A DNA stretch of 15,987 bases from the NCBI GenBank assembly GCA_041608535.1, contig JBFISM010000084.1, forward strand, positions 1-15,987, written 5' to 3'. The notes under the pieces are model-generated. The model did no database searches. It was not told the DNA's origin and worked only from the letters and a program-made list of their open reading frames with translations. A program made the translations under genes and the position numbers. Positions 9,158 through 15,987 of this stretch are shown one piece after another (positions within the stretch are counted from its first letter, which is position 1; each line of letters begins with the position of its first letter). The stretch is from JBFISM01 sp041608535. GTDB taxonomy: Bacteria > Actinomycetota > Acidimicrobiia > Spongiisociales > UBA5794.

Positions 9158-10636
9158 TCACTGCTCATCTGAGTCTTCTTCCGGTTCTGTGTCGGCGTCC
9201 ATACCTACTGCGGCATCCTCTGGCCCCGGATCGCCGGTGTCGCCGCCCACCTCCAGGGCCTCGTCATCGGCGCCGCCCTCGTCGTCTTCGTCCTCCTCGA
9301 GATCTTCCTCGAGCCGGGGAAGCGTCAGATCGATTTCGTTTCCTGCAGAATCCACTGGCGTGGACGCCTCGAATATGAGGTCGAGCGCCTTGCGTCGAAG
9401 GATATCACCGGTCAATACGCTGATCCGACCATTGGCGGTGAGCGCCTGTTTCACGTCGGCGATGTCGATGTCGTCGTCTTCGGGGCCCTGCATCTGTTCC
9501 AGCGCCTCGTCGATCTCCTCGTCGGTCACCTCGATGTTGCTGCCTGAGACCACCGCATCGAGGAGGATGCGGGTCTTCAGCGAGCGCACCGCTCCCTCCC
9601 GGACATCTTGAACGAACTCTTCCTCACCCTGACCGGTGATCTGCAGGTAGGTCCCCATGTCGAGACCACTCTGCTGCAGGCTGTGGCCCAGGTTGTGGAG
9701 CGACGAACCCATCTCGGCCTCGACCAGCGCCTCCGGCAGCTCCACCTCCAGATCAGCCGTCAACTCGTCCATCAGTCGCTCTCGATAGACGCCCGCAGTC
9801 GCCTGTCGCTTCATCCGCAACAGCCCCTGCTCGACTCGATCCCGCAACGACGCCACATCGTCCAGCTCGGAGACCTCCGACACCCACTCGTCGGTCACTT
9901 CCGGAAGCCTCTTGGCGCGCACCGCCTTGACGAGCGCTCGCAGCGTGACCTCGGCTCCCACCGGCTCATCGAAACCCTCGGGCAAGTTGCCCGGTCCCTC
10001 CCGAATCTCGCCGGCCGAGGCACCGGCGAGCACATCGTCGAGGCCGGGGATGTACGACCGTGAACCCACCTCGTAGAGAAGGTCGTCGGCACGGACGTCG
10101 GCGACGGGCTCGCCGTTGGCGGTGGCCGACAGGTTGATCATCACGTAGTCACCTTCCTCGGCCGGTTTGGCGACGTCCTCGAGTTCGGCGTACTGGCTCC
10201 GCAGTCGGTCGATCTGCTCGTCGATCTCCTCATCGGTGACTTCCGGGCTCTCGACCTCGACCCGACGGGCGATGTCGGGGATCGTGTCGGCGCTGGGCCA
10301 CAACGTGATCCTGATGTCGACCTCGATTCCGCCTTCGATGCGATCGCGGATGTCCTCGATCCGTGGTGCTGTCACCGGCTCGAGGTCGATCTCGGCCAGC
10401 GCCGGATTGACCAGATCGGGCACCCCGTCCTCGATCGCCTCACCGCGCAGCGCTTCGGCTCCGACCATACGCTCGACCACGGCCCGCGGCGCCTTCCCGG
10501 GACGGAAGCCTTTGATCTTGAGCTGCTGCGACAGCTTGCGCGCCGCCGCGTTCTTTGCCGGCTCCAGCTCACCCTCATCGAGCTGCACGGTGAGTATCCG
10601 CTCGAAGGGGCCAGCCTCTTTCAGGGTCGTTTGCAC
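9158..10636 (-). CDS. tig: Trigger factor, ribosome-associated chaperone
   Basis: A 492-residue protein. The ribosome-binding signature G-F-R-P-G-K-A-P is at 43-50. A FKBP-type PPIase domain covers about 155-250 (E-E-G-D-Y-V-M-I-N-L, P-G-L-D-D-V-L-A-G, F-D-E-P-V-G-A-E-V-T-L). A helical C-terminal arm region follows to about 435. The last ~52 residues are an acidic tail, roughly half Asp or Glu, longer than in E. coli and seen in other actinobacterial trigger factors. It binds nascent chains at the ribosome exit and delays misfolding. The start is GTG 10636 because M-Q-T-T-L-K matches the family N-terminus, with GGAG about 11 bases upstream. The open frame reaches back to 10741, but that extension is Arg/Pro-rich and unlike the family. 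It is followed by clpP 31 bases later, the classical order. Identity is certain. Confidence 0.97.
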   Translation of the reverse strand: MQTTLKEAGPFERILTVQLDEGELEPAKNAAARKLSQQLKIKGFRPGKAPRAVVERMVGAEALRGEAIEDGVPDLVNPALAEIDLEPVTAPRIEDIRDRIEGGIEVDIRITLWPSADTIPDIARRVEVESPEVTDEEIDEQIDRLRSQYAELEDVAKPAEEGDYVMINLSATANGEPVADVRADDLLYEVGSRSYIPGLDDVLAGASAGEIREGPGNLPEGFDEPVGAEVTLRALVKAVRAKRLPEVTDEWVSEVSELDDVASLRDRVEQGLLRMKRQATAGVYRERLMDELTADLEVELPEALVEAEMGSSLHNLGHSLQQSGLDMGTYLQITGQGEEEFVQDVREGAVRSLKTRILLDAVVSGSNIEVTDEEIDEALEQMQGPEDDDIDIADVKQALTANGRISVLTGDILRRKALDLIFEASTPVDSAGNEIDLTLPRLEEDLEEDEDDEGGADDEALEVGGDTGDPGPEDAAVGMDADTEPEEDSDEQ

Positions 10637-10689
10637 GATGCGATCTACTCCGGGCGGGAGGACGGGAAGTCGGCGTGGCGCCGGACGCA

Positions 10690-10718
10690 ACGGTACCAGG
10701 TGCGCGGGGGCTGCCGAA
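10690..10718 (-). promoter_or_regulatory. Candidate promoter of tig-clpP-clpX
   Basis: On the minus strand TTCGGC (10718-10713) and TACCGT (10695-10690) are spaced by 17 bases, and the latter fits the actinobacterial -10 pattern TAnnnT. Transcription would start near 10683, giving a leader of about 47 bases. The -35 match is poor, so this is tentative. The gap 10637-10762 holds no gene. Confidence 0.25.
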
Positions 10719-10733
10719 CTGAGCCGTTTCCCC

Positions 10734-10779
10734 TCATGCACACATCGGGTACGTGTATCCCGTCATGCACACATCGGGT
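10734..10779. repeat. 17-bp direct repeat at the 3' end of the PhyH gene
   Basis: TCATGCACACATCGGGT occurs at 10734-10750 and again, identically, at 10763-10779, so the copies start 29 bases apart. The right copy contains the final codons and stop (M-C-A-TGA) of the dioxygenase gene; the left copy lies in the intergenic leader of tig. It may be a local tandem duplication or a paired protein-binding site. Confidence 0.8.
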
Positions 10780-11764
10780 TGGTGACGTTGGCGAGCCACC
10801 GGCCCTGCTCGTAGAGCGGTCCCGGGACGGCCCCGGAGACGACCATCCGGCGTGTCTCCTCCCAGCGGTTCGCATACTCGGCGGGGTCGCGCACCTCAGT
10901 AGCGGAGTCGGATGCGCTGCGGAGCACGAAGCTGGGAAACGCGGGCCGCCCGGTCGGCGCACCCACCCGCTGATAACGGAGGTCGAAGCTCCACCGCAAC
11001 GAATCGGATGTGTTCGGCAACGCGCTGTGCTCGGTGAAACGGGTGAGCAGGACCACCGAGCCGCGGCGACAGGGCAAAGCCACCGGGGCCACATCGTGAC
11101 GATCCAAGAGAGCTTGCGGGATGTAGTTCTCTGCGGCGTTGCGCCTTCCCGGACAATGCGCGGTGAGCGTCTGCTCCCGATGAGAGCCCGGAATGGCGAC
11201 GAGACATCCCACGTCCTCTGTGGCATCCGTCATGGAGATCCACACGGTCAGGATCTCCGTGTCCTTGGCCTCGTCCATCACGGCGCCGAAGTCCTGATGC
11301 CACGTCGTGAGACCGATGTTGGAGTATTCGGCGACCGATCCGCTCAGGATGCGTTGGGGGGGTTTGAGCCGCACCTGTTGCACGGGGTTGAGGGCGATCT
11401 CTTCACCCAGCACCGATTCGACGATGTCGAGGATGGCGGGATGAGAGAGCAAGCGGAACAGTGCCGGGCCGGTGTGCACCCGGACGTATTCCGGATCGAG
11501 ATCGAGATAGTCGAGCGGAAGCGAGATCCCGAGGTAGTAGAAGATCTCGGGATGGTCGGCGACCAGAGCCATGTAGCGCTCCGGGAAGGGGAGATCGGAG
11601 TGCGTCGCGCTGAGGCGTCCGAGCTCATGGAGCCGGTGCGCCGCAGCATCGAGCGTCGCCGCGCATTCGTTCTCGACCGGGGCGAGATCACGTGCGCTCA
11701 ACACTTCGGGAATGACAAGAAAGCCGTCCTCATGAAACCGATCGAGCTGGGCTGTCGAGAGCAT
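10763..11764 (-). CDS. Phytanoyl-CoA dioxygenase (PhyH) family protein
   Basis: A 333-residue protein fitting the PhyH branch of the non-haem Fe(II)/2-oxoglutarate dioxygenases. The N-terminus has the typical F-x-x-D-G-F-L-V-I-P segment (10-19). The iron-binding facial triad is His156 and Asp158 (T-W-H-Q-D-F-G) with His246 (T-E-H-S-A-L-P-N), followed by Arg257, the likely 2-oxoglutarate anchor (R-W-S-F-D-L-R-Y-Q). I-P-G-S-H is at 191-195. Such enzymes hydroxylate acyl-CoAs or many small molecules, and the substrate cannot be deduced here. ATG 11764 gives the full family N-terminus, although I see no strong ribosome binding site. It is divergent from the CoA ligase gene across a 79-base gap, and its stop lies within a 17-bp direct repeat. 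Family certain, substrate unknown. Confidence 0.9.
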   Translation of the reverse strand: MLSTAQLDRFHEDGFLVIPEVLSARDLAPVENECAATLDAAAHRLHELGRLSATHSDLPFPERYMALVADHPEIFYYLGISLPLDYLDLDPEYVRVHTGPALFRLLSHPAILDIVESVLGEEIALNPVQQVRLKPPQRILSGSVAEYSNIGLTTWHQDFGAVMDEAKDTEILTVWISMTDATEDVGCLVAIPGSHREQTLTAHCPGRRNAAENYIPQALLDRHDVAPVALPCRRGSVVLLTRFTEHSALPNTSDSLRWSFDLRYQRVGAPTGRPAFPSFVLRSASDSATEVRDPAEYANRWEETRRMVVSGAVPGPLYEQGRWLANVTNPMCA

Positions 11765-11830
11765 GCAACCAAGTGTGGCGACTCAGGTGTCCATCTGCAA
11801 TGGTCCCCGCACCGACGGCGGGCGCCCGGT

Positions 11831-11836
11831 TACCGT
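11831..11836 (+). promoter_or_regulatory. Possible -10 element of a leaderless CoA ligase mRNA
   Basis: TACCGT fits TAnnnT and ends 7 bases before ATG 11844, so transcription could start on or next to the start codon. That would explain the lack of a clear ribosome binding site. I see no convincing -35, and a six-base match is weak evidence. The same hexamer occurs in the tig candidate promoter. Confidence 0.2.
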
Positions 11837-11843
11837 GTTGGCG

Positions 11844-13142
11844 ATGTTTCAGGCCGAGCTCGAGACACTGCCGCAGGCATTGCGAGCAGAACTCCAAACC
11901 GAGCGGCTCCGGGCGCTGGTCGGCCGCCTGGGGTCGGTGGACACGCCGTACTGGAGAGAGAAGCTGGCCGCAGTGGACAGGGTGGCCTCGTTGCAGGACA
12001 TCGCGCGCCTGCCCTTCACCACGAAGTCGGAGCTGCGTGACACGTATCCGTTCGGCATGCTCACCGTACCGATCGGCGAGTGCGCCAGAATCCACGCCTC
12101 ATCGGGTACCAGCGGCAAGCCGACCATCGTTGCGTACACGACAGATGACCTGCGCATCTTCGCCGAGGTGAACGCCCGATCGATCATGTGCGCGGGCGCC
12201 AGGCCGGACGACGTGTTCCACATCGCATACGGTTACGGACTGTTCACCGGGGGGCTCGGTCTGCACGGCGGAGCGGAAGCCGTCGGGGTCACCGTGGTGC
12301 CCGCTTCCGGAGGCAACACCACGTTTCAGGCAAATCTCCTCGCCGACCTGGGCGCCCGGGGCTTCTGCTGCACCCCGTCGTTCGCCGTGTTGCTCGGCGA
12401 GCGAGCGATCGAGCTCGAGCTCATGGATGCGATTCGTGCCGAATACGGCATCCTCGGCGCGGAGCCGTGGTCGGAGGCCATGCGCACGAAGATCGAAGAC
12501 CTTTGGGGTATCGATGCGCTCGACATCTACGGCCTTTCCGAGATCATCGGCCCCGGCGTGATGATGGAGTCGGTCGCCGGCAAGGGAGCGCCGTTCATCT
12601 TTGACGACCACTTCTACCCCGAGATCATCGAGCCAGGTGGCGACGATCCCGTTCCCCGAGGAGACACCGGGGAGCTGGTCATCACCACGTTGACCAAGGA
12701 GGCGCTGCCGCTGTTGCGCTACCGCACCGGTGACATGACGCACTTCGTCGATGAGCCGTCGCCGTGTGGCCGTACCTTCCAGCGTCTCGGTCGTATCTCG
12801 GGCCGGGTCGACGACATGCTCGTGATCCGGGGGGTGAACGTCTTTCCGTCGGCCATCGAGGCAGTGCTGCTCGCCGATCCCGACGTCGGCAATCAGTATG
12901 CGATCGTGGTCGACCGTCGTGGTGCCCTGGCGGATCTCGAGGTCCGCTGTGAGCTGGCAGACGGTGCTGCCATTCCGCATCGTGACGCGATCCGGGATCG
13001 TCTCGAGCGGAGTTTGCACTCCACGCTGCGGATCCGGGTTCCGGTCGCAATCGGCGATCCACACACCATGCCCCGCCAGGAGGTCGGTAAGGCGAAGCGA
13101 GTGTTCGAGCGAGTCGACGAGCGCGACCCACTCGACGGGTGA
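11844..13142 (+). CDS. Phenylacetate-CoA ligase family (PaaK-like) adenylate-forming enzyme
   Basis: A 432-residue protein, the usual PaaK length (about 430). ATP-binding loop S-S-G-T-S-G-K-P-T is at 86-94, Y-G-L-S-E-I-I-G-P-G at 229-238, Y-R-T-G-D at 293-297 and the hinge G-R-V-D-D-M-L-V-I-R-G at 320-330, followed by V-N-V-F-P-S-A-I-E. Near the end, G-K-A-K-R-V holds the likely catalytic lysine of the mobile C-terminal domain. The enzyme activates an aryl or other carboxylic acid via an acyl-adenylate to a CoA thioester. Phenylacetate is the family substrate, but no other paa gene lies here, so the real substrate is open. ATG 11844 is chosen for family length; an in-frame ATG at 11763 would add 27 unrelated residues. 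It is followed by the phosphotransferase gene after 12 bases, a probable operon. Confidence 0.92.
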   Translation: MFQAELETLPQALRAELQTERLRALVGRLGSVDTPYWREKLAAVDRVASLQDIARLPFTTKSELRDTYPFGMLTVPIGECARIHASSGTSGKPTIVAYTTDDLRIFAEVNARSIMCAGARPDDVFHIAYGYGLFTGGLGLHGGAEAVGVTVVPASGGNTTFQANLLADLGARGFCCTPSFAVLLGERAIELELMDAIRAEYGILGAEPWSEAMRTKIEDLWGIDALDIYGLSEIIGPGVMMESVAGKGAPFIFDDHFYPEIIEPGGDDPVPRGDTGELVITTLTKEALPLLRYRTGDMTHFVDEPSPCGRTFQRLGRISGRVDDMLVIRGVNVFPSAIEAVLLADPDVGNQYAIVVDRRGALADLEVRCELADGAAIPHRDAIRDRLERSLHSTLRIRVPVAIGDPHTMPRQEVGKAKRVFERVDERDPLDG

Positions 13143-13154
13143 GCCGAGCGGTAC

Positions 13155-14069
13155 ATGCAGCAACCCGCCGGCTCGGTTCCAGACGTGGTGCGCAACAAAG
13201 CCATCGCGGCGGGTGCGTCCGACTGGCTGGCCACGCTCCCGCATCTGATTGACGAGCTGGCTGGCGAATGGGGCTTCACCGCTGGCGAAGCCTTTCCCGG
13301 GGGCACGGAGTCGCACGTCGTGGAGGTGGAGCTCGAGGACGGTACTCCGGCGGTCCTCAAGCTGCTCGTACCTCACAGGGGTGACGCGGCCCGGCTCGAA
13401 ATCGCCGCTCTCCGGCTCGCGGCGGCCGAGGGCTGCCCAGAGGTGTATGTGGCTGACGGAGCCCGGTGGGCCGTGCTGCTCGAACGACTGGGACCGTCGA
13501 TGTTCGATCTGGGGATCCCGATCTGCCGGCGGCACAAGCTGCTCGCTGCGGCGGCGCAGCGCTTCTGGCGGCCGGTCGACGACACGCGGTTCCCCTCGGG
13601 TGCCGACAAGGCGCAGTGGCTGAAGGACTTCGTCGAGCGCTCGTGGGTCGAGCTCGAGCAACCGTGCTCGCGCCGCGCCGTGGAGTATGCGCTGGTATGT
13701 GCCGAGCGTCGCCGGCTGGCGCACGACGATGCGACGGCCGTGCTCATCCACGGTGACGTGCATCAGTGGAATGCGCTTCAGGCGGGGGACGGTTTCAAGC
13801 TCATCGACCCCGACGGGCTCCTCGCCGAGCCCGAATACGACCTGGGCATCATCATGCGGGAGGATCCGATCGGGCTGCTGGAAGGCGATCCATGGGAGCG
13901 GGCGCACCGGCTCGCCGCGCTCACCGGCTGCGATCCGACTGCTGCCTGGGAGTGGGGCGTTGTCGAGCGCGTTTCGACGGGTCTGCTCTGTACCGAGATC
14001 GATCTCCAGCAGGTCGGTCGAGACATGCTCGCAGCCGCAGACCTCATCGCATCGTCGACGAGCTGGTAG
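13155..14069 (+). CDS. Streptomycin 6-kinase-like / APH family phosphotransferase
   Basis: A 304-residue kinase-fold protein resembling the hydroxyurea/streptomycin 6-kinase family (APH_6_hur). The N-terminal V-P-x-x-V-R...W-L-A-T-L-P opening is typical. The ATP-site lysine is probably Lys69 (A-V-L-K-L-L) and the helix-C glutamate Glu82 (R-L-E-I-A-A-L-R-L). The catalytic loop is H-G-D-V-H-Q-W-N at 199-206 with Asp201 as the base and Asn206. The metal-binding Asp218 lies in L-I-D-P-D-G, and E-P-E-Y-D-L-G follows. All key residues are present, so it should be active. Chromosomal members occur widely and need not confer resistance; the natural substrate is unknown. GAGCGG about 4 bases upstream supports ATG 13155. 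It sits 12 bases after the CoA ligase gene and is probably cotranscribed. Confidence 0.85.
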   Translation: MQQPAGSVPDVVRNKAIAAGASDWLATLPHLIDELAGEWGFTAGEAFPGGTESHVVEVELEDGTPAVLKLLVPHRGDAARLEIAALRLAAAEGCPEVYVADGARWAVLLERLGPSMFDLGIPICRRHKLLAAAAQRFWRPVDDTRFPSGADKAQWLKDFVERSWVELEQPCSRRAVEYALVCAERRRLAHDDATAVLIHGDVHQWNALQAGDGFKLIDPDGLLAEPEYDLGIIMREDPIGLLEGDPWERAHRLAALTGCDPTAAWEWGVVERVSTGLLCTEIDLQQVGRDMLAAADLIASSTSW

Positions 14070-14138
14070 GCGATCAGCACGCAAGTTATCCACCCACTCG
14101 GGCTGGGTAGCTTTACCCCAAACGCAAAGGAGACAGCG

Positions 14139-14432
14139 ATGTGGGTCTTGTTCTACGTCCCCTGCCCGACTCCGGACGGTCACACGGCACGAGATCTCTA
14201 CGACAAGCGGGTGCGCGTGATCACGCCTGCGATGCAGGCCAGCGCCCGCGAGCATGGCTGCCGCTTCCACCGAGCCTGGCACGCCGCGGATGATTCAGCC
14301 TTCTATGCCCTCGCCTCCTGGGACACCAGGGAGGGAGCGAATGCCTTCTACGACGAATGGGAGATCGAGGACGAACCGGGCGAAGTTGCGATCGTGCTCG
14401 AGGGCGATATCGGGCTCCTACCCAGCCCCTGA
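14139..14432 (+). CDS. Small protein, possible dimeric alpha/beta-barrel fold
   Basis: A 97-residue protein. The predicted order is a strand (W-V-L-F-Y-V-P), a helix (A-R-D-L-Y...I-T-P-A-M-Q-A-S-A-R-E-H-G), a strand (C-R-F-H-R-A-W-H-A), a strand (A-F-Y-A-L-A-S-W-D), a helix (T-R-E-G-A-N-A-F-Y-D-E-W) and a final strand (V-A-I-V-L-E-G-D-I-G-L). This is the layout of ferredoxin-like dimeric alpha/beta-barrel proteins such as ABM-type enzymes or small ligand-binding proteins, but I do not recognise the exact family. AGGAG sits 6 bases before ATG 14139, the best ribosome binding site in the window. The 69-base gap from the kinase gene contains a small GGGTA/TACCC hairpin (14105-14118) and a possible -10 TAGCTT at 14108, so it may have its own promoter. 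Function unknown. Confidence 0.8.
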   Translation: MWVLFYVPCPTPDGHTARDLYDKRVRVITPAMQASAREHGCRFHRAWHAADDSAFYALASWDTREGANAFYDEWEIEDEPGEVAIVLEGDIGLLPSP

Positions 14433-14496
14433 TGGACAACGGCATCGGGATGCGATGCGCCACATCGAAACCGGCAGGGTGGTGATCTGCGGTAGG

Positions 14497-14532
14497 TGAG
14501 GCGGCGATCGATCCGACTCGGCCGCCGCCTCA
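14497..14532. terminator. Bidirectional terminator between convergent genes
   Basis: TGAGGCGGC (14497-14505) pairs perfectly with GCCGCCTCA (14524-14532), a 9-bp GC-rich stem with an 18-base loop. It lies between the plus-strand 97-residue gene (stop 14432) and the minus-strand lysyl-oxidase-like gene (stop 14540), as expected of a shared terminator. T-runs are absent, which is common in G+C-rich actinobacteria. Confidence 0.6.
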
Positions 14533-14539
14533 GATCCGG

Positions 14540-15987
14540 CTAACCGTTCACCACTTCGACGGTGCGAGCACCGGGCTCACCTCCGAGGAGGATCCGCGTC
14601 GTGGCGACGTTGTTGTCGTCACGCAGCTCAGCGAGTCTGCCGTCGGTGTTCGTAGCGACTTCGAGCAAGTACTCACCATTGGGAACGTCGGTGATCTCTA
14701 TCCACTGGCCGGGCACGCCCTGGTAGTAGGTGTCGCCCCACCCCACTTGGAGGATCTCGCGGATCCAGATCGCTCCGAAGCTGCCGCACGACGTCGCCAG
14801 CCCTGAATCCCACACTCTCCACTCGGCGTTGGGGATGGTCAGGTCGACCGGATCGGTCGGCATCAGGCAAAACGCTTCTTTGCCGCTGACCGCAACCTCG
14901 TTGCCGGCGTCGTCGATGATCCGGTACTGGGCGAAATCGCGGAAGTGCCAGTGGCGATGTCCTTCGATCGGATCGTACTCCAACTCGCCCACGAGCTCCT
15001 TGCCCACGATCGAACCGTTCTCGTAGAGGTATTGATACGCATCCATCACAGCCTCGCCGGGCTGGCGGAATCCCTCCACAACGAGCGGACCATCGCCGCC
15101 ATTCCACACGTTTGCGGCGAAGATGATGGCGTCGACGCCCTCCGACCCGGGATCGTCCGGGCCCGCCATGAAGATGTTGAACGGTGGCAGGGCGATGAGG
15201 TCTGGCAGTCCGCTGGCATCTGGTGACACCGAGGGCGGGAGCGCAGTCTGGGCCGGCAACCCGTGGATGTCGCCCACGCTTCGTTCGGTTCCCGCAGGGT
15301 CGCCAACGGGGCCGTCGATGACACCGGTGACGATCTCAACCGAGAGCGAAGCGCGGGCACGATCCGCTGGGATTCTGAACAGATCTCGGTATCTGCGGCT
15401 GATTTCGATATCGAGCCGATATGTACCGTCGGGTACGTCAGTACCGACGAAGATCGAATCAGGGGCACGTGACGACCACCCCGTGTCGATGCCCCACGCC
15501 ATCCCCACCGTGAGCTCGGTCTCGGAGCACCCATACGGATACGTGGGCAACGGAGGACCGGTGTCGTCGATACGAAAGCGCTCGGCCGACAACGGACAGA
15601 ACGGTATAGCTGCAGCGTGGATCTCGGTTCCCGAGGCATCCGTGACCCTCACTCGGAAGAAAGCATCGAGGCCCTGGGTCCAGTCGGCAACGGTCCACCG
15701 TGGTAGACGGCGCCGCTCTCCGATGCTCCCGTCGGCGAGACGGGTCACTTGTTGAACCGATGTGCTGCCGTCATCGAGCCGGTTGACCTGGATCTCGAAA
15801 GCTCCGCCGACTGCAGCAACGAAGCCGGGCAGCTCATCGATGATCACGAACTCGCTCTCGGGCGAACGGATCTGCTCGATCGCAGACTCCGTCACGATCA
15901 GTTGGAGAGAAGGGAAGTTGGAGCGCGGCGACGATTGGGCGGCGCTCGGTGTCGCCGCGCTCATCAGGAGAGCGGTACCGAGGGCCA
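14540..15987 (-). CDS. Exported lysyl-oxidase-like protein (partial, start beyond right edge)
   Basis: The frame is open to the window edge. The first codons give A-L-G-T-A-L-L-M-S-A-A-T-P-S-A-A, the end of a signal peptide, so the start lies outside. Numbering from Met at 15964 (474 residues to the stop), residues about 250-460 match the lysyl oxidase family. The copper-ligand run is H-R-H-W-H (His336, 338, 340), like H-x-H-x-H in animal LOX. Lys362 (S-G-K-E-A-F-C-L) matches the LTQ lysine and Tyr413 (D-T-Y) the LTQ tyrosine. Q-W-I-E-I-T-D-V-P-N-G-E-Y-L-L-E-V closely mirrors the LOX segment. The family oxidises peptidyl or other primary amines with copper and lysyl-tyrosyl quinone. Residues 20-240 are beta-rich, without a recognised family. 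Probably secreted and active on amines outside the cell; substrate unknown. It converges on the 97-residue gene. Confidence 0.87.
   Translation of the reverse strand, partial: ALGTALLMSAATPSAAQSSPRSNFPSLQLIVTESAIEQIRSPESEFVIIDELPGFVAAVGGAFEIQVNRLDDGSTSVQQVTRLADGSIGERRRLPRWTVADWTQGLDAFFRVRVTDASGTEIHAAAIPFCPLSAERFRIDDTGPPLPTYPYGCSETELTVGMAWGIDTGWSSRAPDSIFVGTDVPDGTYRLDIEISRRYRDLFRIPADRARASLSVEIVTGVIDGPVGDPAGTERSVGDIHGLPAQTALPPSVSPDASGLPDLIALPPFNIFMAGPDDPGSEGVDAIIFAANVWNGGDGPLVVEGFRQPGEAVMDAYQYLYENGSIVGKELVGELEYDPIEGHRHWHFRDFAQYRIIDDAGNEVAVSGKEAFCLMPTDPVDLTIPNAEWRVWDSGLATSCGSFGAIWIREILQVGWGDTYYQGVPGQWIEITDVPNGEYLLEVATNTDGRLAELRDDNNVATTRILLGGEPGARTVEVVNG

Noticed and set aside
10637..10741. N-terminal extension of trigger factor to 10741
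   Set aside because: The 35 extra residues are Arg/Pro-rich and lack family similarity; GTG 10636 with GGAG upstream gives the normal trigger factor N-terminus.
11763..11843. N-terminal extension of the CoA ligase to ATG 11763
   Set aside because: It would overlap the divergent PhyH start codon and add 27 residues unlike PaaK; ATG 11844 matches the family length.
12099..14282. Long open minus-strand frame opposite the CoA ligase and kinase genes
   Set aside because: The plus-strand proteins have complete family motifs; the minus translation is a low-complexity shadow of them.
15962..15964. ATG 15964 as the start of the lysyl-oxidase-like protein
   Set aside because: Codons before it continue in frame as a hydrophobic signal-peptide core, and there is no ribosome binding site, so the start lies beyond the window.

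Overview
This window is chromosomal DNA from a G+C-rich bacterium, most likely an actinobacterium close to the Acidimicrobiia. The basis is strong G/C bias at third codon positions, GTG starts on clpX and tig, a cysteine-bearing SLH-repeat type common in that class, and the mix of PhyH, PaaK and APH-type genes. The lineage is inference. I see no rRNA, tRNA, CRISPR array, insertion sequence, integrase or phage gene. Both ends of the window cut genes.

Left part, all on the minus strand: an exported protein with three SLH-like repeats and a MopE-type motif, cut by the left edge (1-871); a short gap with two hairpins; a 1622-residue DUF5724/DUF4132 protein (1030-5898); and, two bases upstream of it, a 136-residue protein (5901-6311). 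The small protein reads like a MoaD/ThiS/ubiquitin-type beta-grasp protein and ends exactly in Leu-Ala-Gly-Gly. This tightly coupled pair is the strongest candidate for an undescribed system. Upstream of it lies a collagen-like lipoprotein (6405-7046).

Centre, minus strand: the classical protein quality-control cluster tig-clpP-clpX (trigger factor 9158-10636, ClpP 8515-9126, ClpX 7231-8502), with short gaps. It probably has its own promoter in 10637-10762. ClpX recognises, unfolds and translocates substrates into the ClpP chamber, and trigger factor handles nascent chains. Only one clpP is present, whereas many actinobacteria carry two in tandem.

Right part: a PhyH-family dioxygenase on the minus strand (10763-11764) is divergent from a plus-strand PaaK-type CoA ligase (11844-13142). 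The ligase is followed after 12 bases by a streptomycin 6-kinase-like phosphotransferase (13155-14069) and then a 97-residue alpha/beta protein (14139-14432). A 9-bp GC-rich inverted repeat (14497-14532) lies between this gene and a convergent exported lysyl-oxidase-like protein (14540-15987), whose start lies beyond the right edge. The window holds both a collagen-like protein and a lysyl oxidase homologue, but the mature collagen-like protein contains no lysine, so a direct enzyme-substrate link is not supported.
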